NCBI GenBank assembly: GCA_021397835.1
Contig: JAJFZO010000094.1
Location: 6,424,001-6,488,000 of the forward strand
Length of the DNA stretch: 64,000 nt
Source: Moringa oleifera
Taxonomy: Eukaryota > Streptophyta > Magnoliopsida > Brassicales > Moringaceae
Reading direction: 5' to 3'
Shown: piece by piece, positions 12,153 through 23,574 of the stretch
How positions within the stretch are numbered: the stretch's first letter is position 1
How the letters are laid out: each line of letters starts with the position of its first letter
Program-made: the position numbers and the translations under genes
Notes under the pieces: generated by a model
Told to the model about the DNA's origin: nothing
Seen by the model: only the letters and a program-made list of their open reading frames with translations
The model's database searches: none

Positions 12153-12427
12153 TAAAACCTTCCTGGAGCTGAGACCGACCCAGATCGGTTAATGGGTCCA
12201 ATGTGGGGAATGATTCCCCACATTAGGCCAAACGGGTTTGCAAGAAAAAGGGTGCAAAAAAAGAAAGAAGAAAAAATGGAGGTTAAACAATGTAAAAGAA
12301 TAGTTGTTGTGGAGGATGCAGTCTGCGCCTCGCTGTTTGCGAGATCTGCGGAGGACACAAAATAGAACCGAAAACGAAGGAAGAGAGAGACAGAGACAGA
12401 GAGAATTGTGGGTCCAAATTGGCTCAT
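12152..12427 (-). promoter_or_regulatory. 91-codon upstream ORF whose stop overlaps the kinase start codon
   Basis: On the minus strand an ATG at 12427 opens a 91-codon frame (MSQFGPTILSVSVSLFLRF...). Its TAA stop at 12154-12152 shares its last A with the kinase ATG (TAATG). A TATATT at about 12467-12462 would place the transcript start near 12430, close to or just before this ATG, so whether the uORF is in the mRNA is uncertain. If present it would reduce kinase translation or require reinitiation. Confidence 0.4.
12200..12224. repeat. perfect 12-bp inverted repeat (hairpin) in the kinase leader
   Basis: AATGTGGGGAAT (12200-12211) is followed by one base and then its exact reverse complement ATTCCCCACATT (12213-12224). 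It lies 48 bases upstream of the kinase start codon. In the mRNA it would fold into a stable stem with a very short loop; in DNA it is a two-fold symmetric site of the kind dimeric transcription factors bind. Confidence 0.9.
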
Positions 12428-13595
12428 CTTTTCTTGTTTTTGCAAAAGAAGGAAAAGGTGAAATATAACAGTTGGGAACTTGTATTACAATTTTCCTTGA
12501 CAGGATTCGGTTCTTTCAGAGAAAGAGAAGGTAGACGGGGAAGAGGGGAGGGAATTGGATCATGTGGTAGTTACAATCCCACTCTACTCATAAGCTGCTC
12601 CATTGCATCCTATGAAGAAAGCTTAAGAGACACATTATGCTATTAATATTTAATATGCTAATTATAACCATAGGCTCATCTCTTTCTTTATAAAGAAATT
12701 TCAAGAGTGATGTCCTCCTGTCATAAAACCCATTCTATAACCATCCTGAGCCTGATATTCTCAAGGTTAATAGCTTCCAATAGTATCATATCTGAGTATC
12801 ATCAGGATGATCAATCTGTTTGTTATGGTTGGTCAAAAACCACCCTGTACTTGCATGATTTCCTGCAAGCAAATGCTAGTTGTTTCAGGTAGGTTTGTGG
12901 GTAAGTTATCACTAGATCTTATAGGAGATCATCTGCCTGTTAATTGGGATAGGACAATACTAGTCACGCCTTCTAATGCAAATAATGATGCCTGAAACAT
13001 TTCCAGAGTAATTCCAAGCAGGGAAACGAGCAAATACCCTGCTCAATAGAGTTGCGGTGGAATTGCAGATTGCAGTGGAGCTCTGTTCTATTCTCTTCAA
13101 TCAAAGGGGCAGAAAAAGCAAATGTAGGCCCAGTAGAAAAAACCAATCACATGTATTGAACAGGGAAACAAGTATACAAATTTGCGAGTAAATGAACAAC
13201 ATAAGCCCCATCATGTAAAATTTATCTGTTCTGCACCTAATGAATATGGTCACGCTATTGTTGTTTAACTGATTCTGCAAACTATGACAATAAAGGTAAG
13301 GAGAAAGAAACAGGAACAAGATAAGTCGGGTAGATTACAAACAATTTTTACCTCCTCTTATAATGAGATAACTAGCATATACATCATCACTTATGAAGGT
13401 AGATACAGAGGAGCAGGAAGACAGAGCAGTTGATGTAATCAATCAATTACACGGGCAGCATGTATAGTCACTAGATTACCATATACATTCAGTTTCATGT
13501 CCTTCTGCTGTTTATTTCTTCACTTGATAATCCTGCTAGTTATCCCAAATCAGCTGCAGACTTTGCAGGTAATTGATCAGATTTCAGTTCACATC
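12428..13595. other. kinase promoter and 3' region of the WRKY gene
   Basis: Both flanking genes are on the minus strand. The part near 12430-12700 is the likely kinase promoter, with CCAAT at 12417-12421 next to it and a TATA-like TATATT near 12465. The part near 13596 is the likely WRKY 3' UTR. No other gene was recognised. Confidence 0.5.
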
Positions 13596-16500
13596 CTACA
13601 CTGTAATTTTCTCTTCTTTTAGCTGCAGAAGTGCCGGTCTTTGATCCTTGTTCCCGAAATCCATGCCTTTAAGTAAGGGATGCTTCTGAGCGACGACATT
13701 GTATGGTTTCAACTGAGCTACATTACTGTTAGCTGTGTTATGGCTGCTGGTTCTAGCAGCTGGCACATCATGATTATGTTTTCCCTCATATGTAGTTATG
13801 ACAGCTTTGGGGTCTGTGGAAGCTCTCTCAACATGCTTTCGAACCTTGCATCCAGCACTGGTGCATTTGTAGTAGCTCCTGTAGATTGATTCTAGTGCAT
13901 CAGATATGATCCAACAGAACAAGAAACTCTTGTGATCGAAGTGACATTGCAAAAAAGCAGAAGATTGTGAAAAAGAAAGCGAAAACAAATACAAAGTATA
14001 TGGAAAGCATAGATGAAACAATCAACAAGCTTCCATAGTGTTATAAGTTGCATTCGGATATAAAATTAATCTGGGAATAGCTGCGACCGATTATTATGTG
14101 CCTCCACCAAGAACAAGAACGTCACGTCAAAGAGAGATGATTAACTTCTTGCTGAGTTTGCACAAAAGTCTAGTCCCACAAAAGAAGACATGGGATGAGT
14201 TAAGGACTACATATGTGGTTAAGCCCACAACAAGTGAATCACTTCATGCTCATTTTATGAGAGAAGTGCAGAAAAGAACCTGTTGAGTTTGCTATACTTT
14301 TTAGCTCAGATACTAAGTCATGGACCAGACATAATCATGTTATTAAACAAAAATTGCCTTAATTGCTAACTGAGCAATATATTGGTTGAGAAATACCCAG
14401 AATCAAATTGCCAGATTTAACTACTAAAATAATACACAAAGAAATAGAAATATAGATGAAATAGCACCTTGGATGAGGATTTCCTTTGACCACTTTCTGC
14501 CCATATTTGCGCCACCTGTAGCCATCATCTAAAAGATCCACTTCACTTCTTGTTTGGACAATTATTTTTGGTTCTGTGACTGTCTTAGCTGCAGAAGATT
14601 CCACAACAGTGTGCCTGCACTCCAGGTAACAAATTCTCAATGTTTTGAACAATGTAGGACAAAAGGAGCTACAAAATCAGGTAAAACATCAAGTTTGGGA
14701 CTTGCCTTCTCTTAGGATTTGGCTCATCATCATCCACCCCCTCTTCTTTAGTTTCTGCATCACCTCCTTCCTCACTGTCGCTCAATTCAAGTAATTGTAC
14801 AGGAGCTGACTGCGTAGATTCCTGACCTTTTCCAAGAAAAGAAGAAGCAGGCTGAGAGTCAGTAGACCTGCTCAAGTTTCCAGTTGAACGGTGACCAACT
14901 TCAGGCTTACCCTGAGAATTCATATTTCCACTAAGATCGTTGCCATCTTTTGCACGTTTATTAGGTTGAGGCTTTTCATGACTGTGTTGGCCTTTGTAGA
15001 TAATCTGAGTTATTTGGCCATCAGAAGAACGCTCAACTTTCTTTTTAACCAGGCAATTCAGATGCGTACATTTGTAGTAGCTCCGTGGATACTCACAGCC
15101 TTTAATCGGCTTCTGACCATATTTACGCCAATTGTATCCATCATCAGCAGGTTTATCAATGGTAAGACAAGAAGGCTGGCTTCTCTTATCAGATTGAGGG
15201 ACCTCTGAAGATTCCATCACAGAACTTTGAGGGTCAGAGGTTGAAGATGGCATCTGCAGCTCCGAAGCTTCATCAGGAGTAAAGGATGGATGGCGTGGCA
15301 ATGATTCTGCTGGAGTTGCCCCCAGTGAAGGCTGATATTCCACTTGAAATTGCATATGAGACTGGGCTAAGGCAGCTTGAACTGTAACCTGAGCCAATGC
15401 CTGCTGATGAGACATCCCAAAGGGACTCTGCAAGGATTAAGGAATAAATATGAATAAATGATTCAGAAACAAAGCATTGCCATCAAGAAAAGAACACAGC
15501 AATCATACAAGAAAAAAATGTAGAACAAGGTGCCATAACATGCAAAGGCTTCCACGGTGGGCATGTTCTGCATCTGAGTTAATTGAGGTAGGTCCTCAAG
15601 TCTCCCATTTTCAAGTTTCAATAATGAAAAAGTTCACAAATCTCTCACAAAAGATTCAACTTTCTCCGTAGGTAAAAGCAAATCATATGAGAAGTTTCTA
15701 TAACTTCATATATAAACAATAACCACGTAGTGAACACATAATATGATGGTAAAACACTAAAAGACTATTTCATCTAAGCTTACCACAACTGATCCAATCC
15801 ATACTCTATAAACTTAAAAATTGGACATTTTTGATACAATCTTCTCTCTGACTTGCAACAATATCAAATCATTAAACCAGACAGTCATTTTCTGAAGAGA
15901 ATTTGAGAAATTGAAAGTTTTTTCATGAAGGACACTCATGGCAGTTCACCGTAAATCGACTATTTGAGTAACAAAACCTCAATCAAGTCTCCAATGCCGG
16001 AAGGAAATTATAGTTGAAATTTAAGAACCAGACAAGAAGCACATAGCTTACAGGCTTATGGGGGGCATTAAGACAAGCAGTCAAGCAGCACCTATTAAGA
16101 CAATTTGAAGTCAACTAAAATCACAATTTCTGAATTTCATAATCAGGAGAGAACAACAATTTCAAAACATGTCCAATAACATAATCACAAGCATCTAAGC
16201 CACTTTCCAGACCAGACAGCCATGATGCAACGACTTCCACTACATTATGTTTAATCCATCAGCTGAGTTATTAAATGATTTCTCCTTTCTCAAAAAACAA
16301 AGTCTAACAGTTAATCATATGCGTCAAAGCCAACAGAGCAACGACAGCAAGCATAAGAACAGCCTATAATCATATCTACTCCCATACCAAAGCCAAAAAG
16401 CAAAATAAACCCATGATTACCATCACAGATAACGGTTATGGATAAGCAGAAGTACCTGAGGGGAGAAAATCCCCGGAGAGTTGAGGAAACTAGAAGGGCT

Positions 16501-16884
16501 CAACCCAGGAGGGACAGTGAACAATGGAGACCTAGCAGCAACCACCAAGTTCATGGGCCTGCTCTGCTTAAAACCTGAACCCTTCCCATCCCCTTCTCTC
16601 AAACCGACTTCCTTACGAGAATTATCATTGGAACTGGTAGCGAAGAAGGAGGGTCTGGCCCCTGGAGAAGCCATGGCCCCAGCTAGGAGCTGAGAAAATG
16701 ACCTGTATTCTGTGTCGGGAAAGTTGTCTGCGAAGAGAGAAGAGACAAGAGTCATGGGCCCTGGGCTGAGCCCTAGTACACCACCGCTGAAGAGAGACTC
16801 GATAGGTTGTCTTGGTGGGAGACTGATTGTGGGTCTTGCAGTTGCCGCAGGTTTGGTTGCTGCAGAGTCTTCTTTCTCTGCCAT
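13596..16884 (-). CDS. group I WRKY transcription factor, WRKY3/WRKY4-like
   Basis: The spliced product is 526 aa, close to Arabidopsis WRKY3 and WRKY4 as I remember them. Exons in transcript order: 16884-16456, 15427-14706, 14614-14468, 13878-13596. It is a DNA-binding activator or repressor acting on W-boxes (TTGACC/T), usually in defence and stress. There are two WRKY domains, both with intact WRKYGQK. The N-terminal one has zinc ligands C-X4-C-X22-H-X-H, the C-terminal one C-X4-C-X23-H-X-H. Ahead of them lies a Ser-Pro cluster ([20 protein letters not shown]), a typical MAP-kinase target region. Basic patches KRAKD and PKRR may be nuclear signals. The last intron splits the Arg codon before SYYKC, the conserved R-type position. 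The intron between exons 2 and 3 uses a GC donor (AG|GCAAGT) instead of GT. Confidence 0.95.
14615..14705 (-). other. GC-AG intron in the WRKY gene
   Basis: The donor reads AGAGAAG|GCAAGTCCC and the acceptor GGAGTGCAG|GCACAC. Splicing here joins AG to G, giving Arg, and keeps [12 protein letters not shown] in frame. No GT donor nearby gives an open junction. GC-AG introns are a known minority class in plants, and the extended match AG|GCAAGT is their usual strong form. Confidence 0.8.
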
Positions 16885-19609
16885 TTTGAGCTATCAACTT
16901 CTTTGTTTCTCCCTCCAAATACAGATATTATAAAGCTTGTCTCTGTACAGCCTTCCCTAATTGTTGTTTTCCTCTCTCTAAATCAGTCGGCTTTTTGACA
17001 GTTTCGTGCTACCCTGAAAACCAGTGGAACCCAAAAAGTCCACAGAGCAGAGAAATGGAAAACGACATCCTCTTTCCCTTTCTTTTCTTTTTTTTTTTCA
17101 AGAATTCTTGTGAGCTAATATTTTTTTTTTTTTAAAGACGAAATACAGTTTCACGGCCGTAAGCCTTTAAGTTTCCCTCCACCTGGCATGCTTCTAAGTG
17201 CCCCCCCACCCACTAAAGATTCCATTCTCGCAACTAAACTAATCACACAATGGCTAAGCTGCCATTGCTGATAAGACTGATTTGGAGCTTTCGATGAAAT
17301 CAAAGGAAGACAAACTTAAGTTCCTGCCAATTTAATCCCTACCCAAATGAACTAGCAACGAGATAAGGAAAAACAGGAATCCCTGCCCCAACGCAAATGT
17401 CAAATGATTTCTAGGACGAAACTTTCTCATTTCAATTGACTTGTTGCCCTCCAAGACCGGAACCCACCTACAGTCCTACACTTAACAGTGTCAGAACTTT
17501 CACTCTCTTTACCATGTGCATTACTCCTCTTCTCCCCCTTAAAGATCCCTAAAATATTTGGAACCTCAAATTCATTTAAAAAAAAAGAAAAATTCTATTA
17601 AATGAACGAAAACCCTTTTAAAATGTCTGCAAGATAAAGCATAAAAATTTGATTTTTGGTCAGATGGTTGTCATGTCAACAGGTGAGATGAACCGATAGG
17701 CATGAAGAGGGGATTGACTTCTGGGCAACCCAAAAGAATCCTGGAACTTGCAAGATTAACAGACTGGGGGGCTAAACTGCCGACAGAGTAGAAATTCCAA
17801 AAATCTGACTCCTTTTGTTTTGGTTTGCTGTTGCAGCATCAAATGCTCCAGTGGGCGTACAGGACCTCTCCATAACGACGTTGCATAAGAAACTCTTAAC
17901 AGTTACAAATCGGATGCTTCCTACCACATCAAAATCACAGACGATGACAGCGATGTTGCCCCAACAGGGACCCACCAAGAAAAAAGCAAAGGCGGTCAAG
18001 TTGCCGTGTACGCCCCTCACAATTCACGAGCTGGATTTTATTACAGCCCAGAGCAAGCCGTTCTGATTGGGGCATTCACTCTCATGGGACCCAGAGGATG
18101 GTGATGTCCATTAATCATCAGGAGACACACCTGGATATGGATTATATGGAAGGGGAAATATAAAATACTTACTCTTCCCTTGTGGCTGTGGGTGTTTTAT
18201 CAACCAGAATGATAGTTTTAATGCCATAGATATATTCTATTATTACATTTAATTTTTAAAAAAATCAGAATTTTTATGTTATAATGTAAAAATATAGATA
18301 TAAATTCTAACTTAAAACAAAAACCCATAAAATAGAATGACAAATTTTATGAAAATACAACTGATATCAACAGTCAGTTTTTTTAAAAAAATTTATAACC
18401 GGATTAAAAAATTCTCCATCTTCTTCAAAGTTGAACTTCAGAATTAAACCCAAAAAAAAAAAAAAAAATCCTGCAATTTTAAAAGTCTTCCCTGTAACAT
18501 TTTCTCATTTGCATCATGAGTTACATGAACAACCTCTACAGTACCTGGAAAGGTTACTTCAGAAGTTTAGACTTCTTGATCTGGCGTTGACATTAGAGCA
18601 AGATCACTAATCAAAAAATATAAATAAATAAATAAAATTAAAAACAGCAGATAAATCCAGGGTTATAATATACAAAGAAAATCAAGCAAAGAATTTAAGA
18701 AGCATGACTCGATTATGACAAACAGTTATCAAGAAAGCCGATTCATGCCACCATAAATTAATAACACCAACAGCTGTAACAAGAGAAAAAAAAAATAATT
18801 AGCAAAATGATGTTGAGTAATCTAATATGATGATCCTATGGGGTTGGTGGCTATTCAGGGCACGTTCAGGTTGCTGCACATAAGGAAAGCAACCATCCGG
18901 TCAAGCAAATTTTGTGGTGTCAGTGTCAAAATGAAGTATGGAGCCCAACTTCAGGCAACTTGACATTTCGTAACCAATGCATGTTCAAGCTATGTCAAGT
19001 TGTGGATTCAAAAATCTCTTTCATTTATTATAGGGACCAGAGAAAAAGAAACCAGAGGGGAAAAGGAAAACAGTGGTCAGTTTGTTGGAAGACTTGTCTA
19101 GTTCAGATATTTAAAAGTCTAGGGCAACTATTGCCTTCTCAATATGCTGCTGCTTCATTAATAAAAGTGCCAAATTTTCCAACATAACATGCCGTGTTCA
19201 GCAAATTTACTACCTAGGCTGATGAAGCAATGACAGTTTGCAACTACTAGATCAAAAGCAGTCACTATGATTTTCAATGAGGGCAAAACGCATGATGTGT
19301 AACTTAACGTGCCCTCATCGTGGGAGAATTTGATTGAAACTAGAAAGCACGTTCTAATGTACAATGGAAACCCCCACTTTCCTTGAAGTGAAAGGCCAGT
19401 TACAGTCGTTTGTGCACTAGGCAGCTCGTTTTACAACAGTAGATATTTGTAGAGGGGAAAGAGGAGAGGAGGGAGAGGGGAATTCATAACCTGACTGCTT
19501 AAGAATGCAAGGAAAGCTGGGTTCATACTTCAAATATGAGAAACTTTGGCAAAATATGGATTCTACATTCAAGCAAGAAAATCCATTTCAGTTATGTAGG
19601 ACTAGAGAC
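16885..19609. other. WRKY promoter region and long spacer
   Basis: This 2.7-kb stretch holds the WRKY promoter (near 16885) and, at its right end, the 3' UTR of the minus-strand DUF3598 gene. Low-complexity A and T runs occur near 17080-17130, 18240-18480 and 18600-18800. Open frames near 17772-18066 on both strands resemble no known protein. I see no gene or clear transposon. Confidence 0.5.
17436..17999. promoter_or_regulatory. three W-boxes upstream of the WRKY gene
   Basis: TTGACT occurs at 17436-17441 and 17714-17719, and GGTCAA (reverse of TTGACC) at 17994-17999. These are 0.55 to 1.1 kb upstream of the WRKY start codon. WRKY factors often regulate themselves or each other through such sites. 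The motif is short, so some chance matches are expected. Confidence 0.4.
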
Positions 19610-22600
19610 TCATGATTTGATCTCATAAAAATAAGTTGATGAGACAGCCAATCCTTCCACATCGTAAGTTCTAACCAGCCTCTGTCTCTTGCCTGGTGAC
19701 TCGACCCACCCAAACTCCAAATGGAATGACTTGGATTCTGCCACACTCTTCGCAATATCAGAAGGACATCCCATGTACATGCCTCCAGGCAATAATATTA
19801 TTTGGAATCCTCCATCGAATGTAACCAAGTTGTTTGACATTTTACCACTCCAGTGCACATTGGTTGCAATATTACCTCCACCCCGAGTTGAAGTAATATC
19901 CTGATTATTTTTGGATGAAATAGGAGAAAAAGAGATGGCTCAGATTCTGACCCAGAATAAGCTGAGCATTAAAATATGTGAGAGAACACTGAATTCACAC
20001 GATTCACTATCCATACAATAGTTCTGACTTGACAAATAGCTAGCTCCACCAAGAAAAAACAACAGGAAAAATAGGCATTGACTAATGGCAAAGTAGTGTT
20101 TTCTCAGGTTAGAGGGAAGCAGCACTGAAGTTGATCAGAAAATAAAAACTAAACTTGGGTAAATCCTCCGAAAAACTAATCAGAAAAGGCCTCAAGAAAG
20201 CATGTCAGTATAAAAGAAAACATAAGTGCAGCATGAGGTTATCAGCTGAGCTAAATACGTATTACTGTCTCATCCATTTCAGTAGGAATTACAGACATTG
20301 TACCAGAACTAATTTGCTCCAGAAGTTCTTAATTTCAGCTTTCAAGAAACCGTTTGTAAAGCATAATTGCAAACTATAGAGTGAGCGTAAGAGATTTTTG
20401 TTTTCCAATTAATGGCGTCAACGCTGTTGTCATTTGCTAGGTCACTCAAATCTTTCAGTCTTAATATAATAAACCAGTGCACATGTCATTTTACTTTCCC
20501 TTCCAGGGGAGTCAGTGGATTGGTTGGGGTTGTCTAAGCATTTAAAGTAATGCATACCTGGATTATCTGGCCCTTGTCATCCATTTGAAGTAAAGCAACT
20601 GTATCAGCTTCAGTAATTGTAGCCCCATAAACACCACTGCGCTTTGTTATAGAATGACCTTTCCAGTTACCCAAAAAAGGTCTAAGCCTGTTTGTGCTAT
20701 CCTGCAACCAATAAAATTTTCCTTGCATTCGATTAATCACATTATGTCGTGATTAGAGAAAAATAAGTAATCCTCATCTTCACTGATCAGTTAAAACTTG
20801 GTAGAGAACAAACATACGATAGCACAGTCAAGGGAGGGAGGATAAAGCACCGCATCACCTCTATCCTCAAGGAAGATAAGAAGCATTTCCAAAATGCCTT
20901 TGGGATCCATGATGTGAAATGCTCTTACTCTTCTATCTCTCTCCTGTGAATATAAGCAGTTCTCACATACCACAGAAGGCCTGCGAGAAGGAAGCTTAAG
21001 ATTTCTGCACAGAAAAAGAAAATTTTAATGGAAGAATTGAACAGTGTGATCATGAAACGAAGGTAATTAAACTCATAAACTATCCATAACTCCATGTAAA
21101 ATCAGAAAATGTAAGAAAAGTGAGGACATCATAAATTATGAAAACCTCATTTTCATTAGAACAAGTTTAGACAGTCACCATTCAACTATTAGAAGCTGAG
21201 TACAGAAAGATTGTTCAGATTAAAGTGACCAAGTATACAGATATTAAGGTTCAAAATGGAAACATTGGTGTAAAATGACAATTGGAGCAAAATGAAGAAT
21301 AAAAGGGAGAATTCTTATAGGCCCTATAAGAAAAGAAGTTTTTCCTTTTCTTCCTCCTTTTCGCCCTTTTTCTAATATCAAGAGAGGAGACGAATATCAA
21401 TGAAAACAGGTGCAACCGGTACCCAGCCAAGTGTGCTCCAAGATAAGTGTTAAGACAACAAATGGCTGACACAAGATAAGGTGACCACATCGCTGTGAGC
21501 TGCTCAAATCAGAATTCCATTGAAAGCTAGACATGAACTAAAAACCTGGATTCTCTAATAGCTGCACCTAAATGTCAAGATTCATCCCTGAGTATTGATT
21601 ACCTCAACTTAGAAACAAAAGAGGGAACAAAACAGGAGCTTTTGGAACCATCTGTACCAAATCAGCTTAAGCTAAAGAGGTCAATCATATCACTGGACTT
21701 TTCGGATACTTGTGCTGTTCTAAATTAGCACATGATACAAGAAACACGTGTTTTGAGGAAACAAAGACTCACTTGGGTGACTCTTCTTCAATATCATCTT
21801 CACCCAGGACTCCCACCCTTAACACGGTTTCTAGCATGCCAGCTGTTTGGTACCTTAATGAAAAAGCCCTCTCTTTGGGAAAAAAGCCAATCTGCAGACT
21901 AATCATAATGGATATTCACGAGAAAATAACAGAATCACAAAAGCTAATGCATAAGTCAATTTTACAAAAGTAATGGTTAATAGACTTTGAATCTTCATAG
22001 TCAAAAGAACTCACCTGTTGATATTGATCCACAGTAAACATATTAGTTTCTTTTATTTTGTACTCTGCCCACTCTGGTTCCTCAACATATCCAGAAATTG
22101 AAGTGTTTGATGGAAGCTGTTTTATGTATAGCCTACAAAACATAACCAGATTACCCAAGTGAGAGCTAATGAATATCAACAAGGTTCAAAACTTACACTT
22201 ACTATGCTGACATAAAAGATCAATTATGTTCAGAAGTGAGAAAAGATAATTATAATAATTCAGTAACAATGTGGTTGTGGTCATCTGAGAACTTGCAAGT
22301 TTTTCTTCCATTCAATAGTACCTCAAAAAAAAAAAAAAAAAGGAAACAAAAGATTGCAAAGTGCAAGCTAAGTTTCAATATAACCACTAAAGAGTGAGTG
22401 AAAGATTAAAAAAAGCAAATTTTGGCAACAAGTTGGAAATGTTCTGTAATTTTCACTTCATATTCAATTATTCCTTGGACGGCTTCACAACATCAACTAG
22501 AACTCAATAGTGTAACAATTGCTAATATCAATTTTATTTCTTTTTGCTCCCGGAGCAAATACGAAGAAGAAGAAAAATTTGTGAGGTGAAGCTAGAGACA

Positions 22601-23087
22601 AGGCTTACGTTTGAATGAGGCTGAGAAGTTCACCTTCTCCATATGAGCTTGCCGCCAGCCTTGTATTGATTTTTTGCAACAAATTCCCATCACCATCAAA
22701 TTGCTGAAAACATGTATACATGAAATTAATGTAAAAGCAACACAGAAATGCTTTAAACAAAAGCTGGAATCAATTAAGGAAGACAATTAACATAATTGAG
22801 GGTTCACAAAGCAAACAATGAGAGCTCACATGAAAAGAACCGGTCCATTTGCCCACATTCAGGTCGACGAAGCCGCGCAGGGTATCGATGCTCATGGATG
22901 CGTCGTTTGTCCTCGAGTCATCTTCCTGGACCGTCGTGGAGTTCGTTACTCGGGTTCTGGGGTTCCGCATAGCGGAAGAGGAGCGAGTGAACGGGTTTCG
23001 AACAGGGAATTTGGAAGGGAACGGCGTTGGCTTAGGTTTTCGTGATTTCGTTAGAGGAGGGAAGGGTGAGTAACAGAAGGAAGCCAT
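19610..23087 (-). CDS. plastid-targeted DUF3598 (calycin/lipocalin-like) protein
   Basis: The spliced product is 403 aa. Exons in transcript order: 23087-22830, 22703-22609, 22132-22015, 21891-21773, 21004-20818, 20701-20558, 19900-19610. The first about 50 residues are rich in Ser, Thr, Pro, Lys and Arg and lack acidic residues (MASFCYSPFPPLTKSRKP...), as in chloroplast transit peptides. Two beta-rich halves each begin with a similar phrase: VGKWTGSFHQFDGDGN (about residue 80) and FLGNWKGHSITKRSG (about residue 270). This resembles the paired lipocalin-like repeats of DUF3598 proteins, shared by plants and cyanobacteria. A role in plastids is inferred from the transit peptide; substrate and activity are unknown to me. 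The protein ends EGLAVSSTYFYEIKS. Confidence 0.78.
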
Positions 23088-23526
23088 CTAGGGAGGGAAA
23101 TGCTGTTTGAGTAGAGATCTTTGCAGTGAAACTATACTTGAAGGCCTCAAGTATCTTATCTTGTATGGGCTGATATGTAGTGATTCATTTTCGAGTTCTA
23201 CAAAAATTTAATTTCATTTTTTATTAAGATTTATTTTTAAAAATAATAAACAAAATAATCTATTCAACAGAAAACTTACATGGTTTGATAAAAACATAGA
23301 GGAAACTAAAAGCAGAGCGTGAAAAACAAAAAGAGTAAATGATAATATGCTTCCTCATTTGGCTGAATTATTTCTCAGACAAAAGCTTGCCCAACCGACC
23401 AGACCTCTCAACTTCATGAGGATTCTTCACACAGAAATTCACAAGCTACTCAGTTCCTGCAAACACTACCTCTGTATCTACTATAACGCAGAAATTAATA
23501 CTCATCACACTGAATGTAAAAGTTCC
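23088..23526. other. DUF3598 promoter and spacer to the first phytocyanin-like gene
   Basis: AT-rich spacer. No coding sequence was recognised. The left part is the likely promoter of the DUF3598 gene and the right part runs into the 3' end of the phytocyanin-like gene. Confidence 0.45.
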
Positions 23527-23554
23527 TTTTTAGTTTTTAGTTTTTAGTTTTTAG
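23527..23554. repeat. four tandem TTTTTAG heptamers
   Basis: Four perfect TTTTTAG units followed by a T run lie 20 bases beyond the stop codon of the first phytocyanin-like gene, in its likely 3' UTR. In the mRNA they read CUAAAAA. The unit is similar in length to, but not the same as, the plant telomere repeat TTTAGGG. Confidence 0.85.
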
Positions 23555-23574
23555 TTTTTTTTTGGGTGATTCCT

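Noticed and set aside
14098..14286. 62-codon plus-strand frame inside the WRKY intron
   Set aside because: It lies wholly in an intron of the opposite strand, with no recognisable domain. It is probably chance.
17772..18066. Overlapping 82- and 83-codon frames on opposite strands
   Set aside because: Neither resembles a known protein, no splice or promoter context supports them, and they lie in the WRKY upstream region.
23527..23554. Interstitial telomere repeat
   Set aside because: The unit is TTTTTAG, not TTTAGGG, and only four copies exist, so slippage in a T-rich 3' UTR is the simpler explanation.
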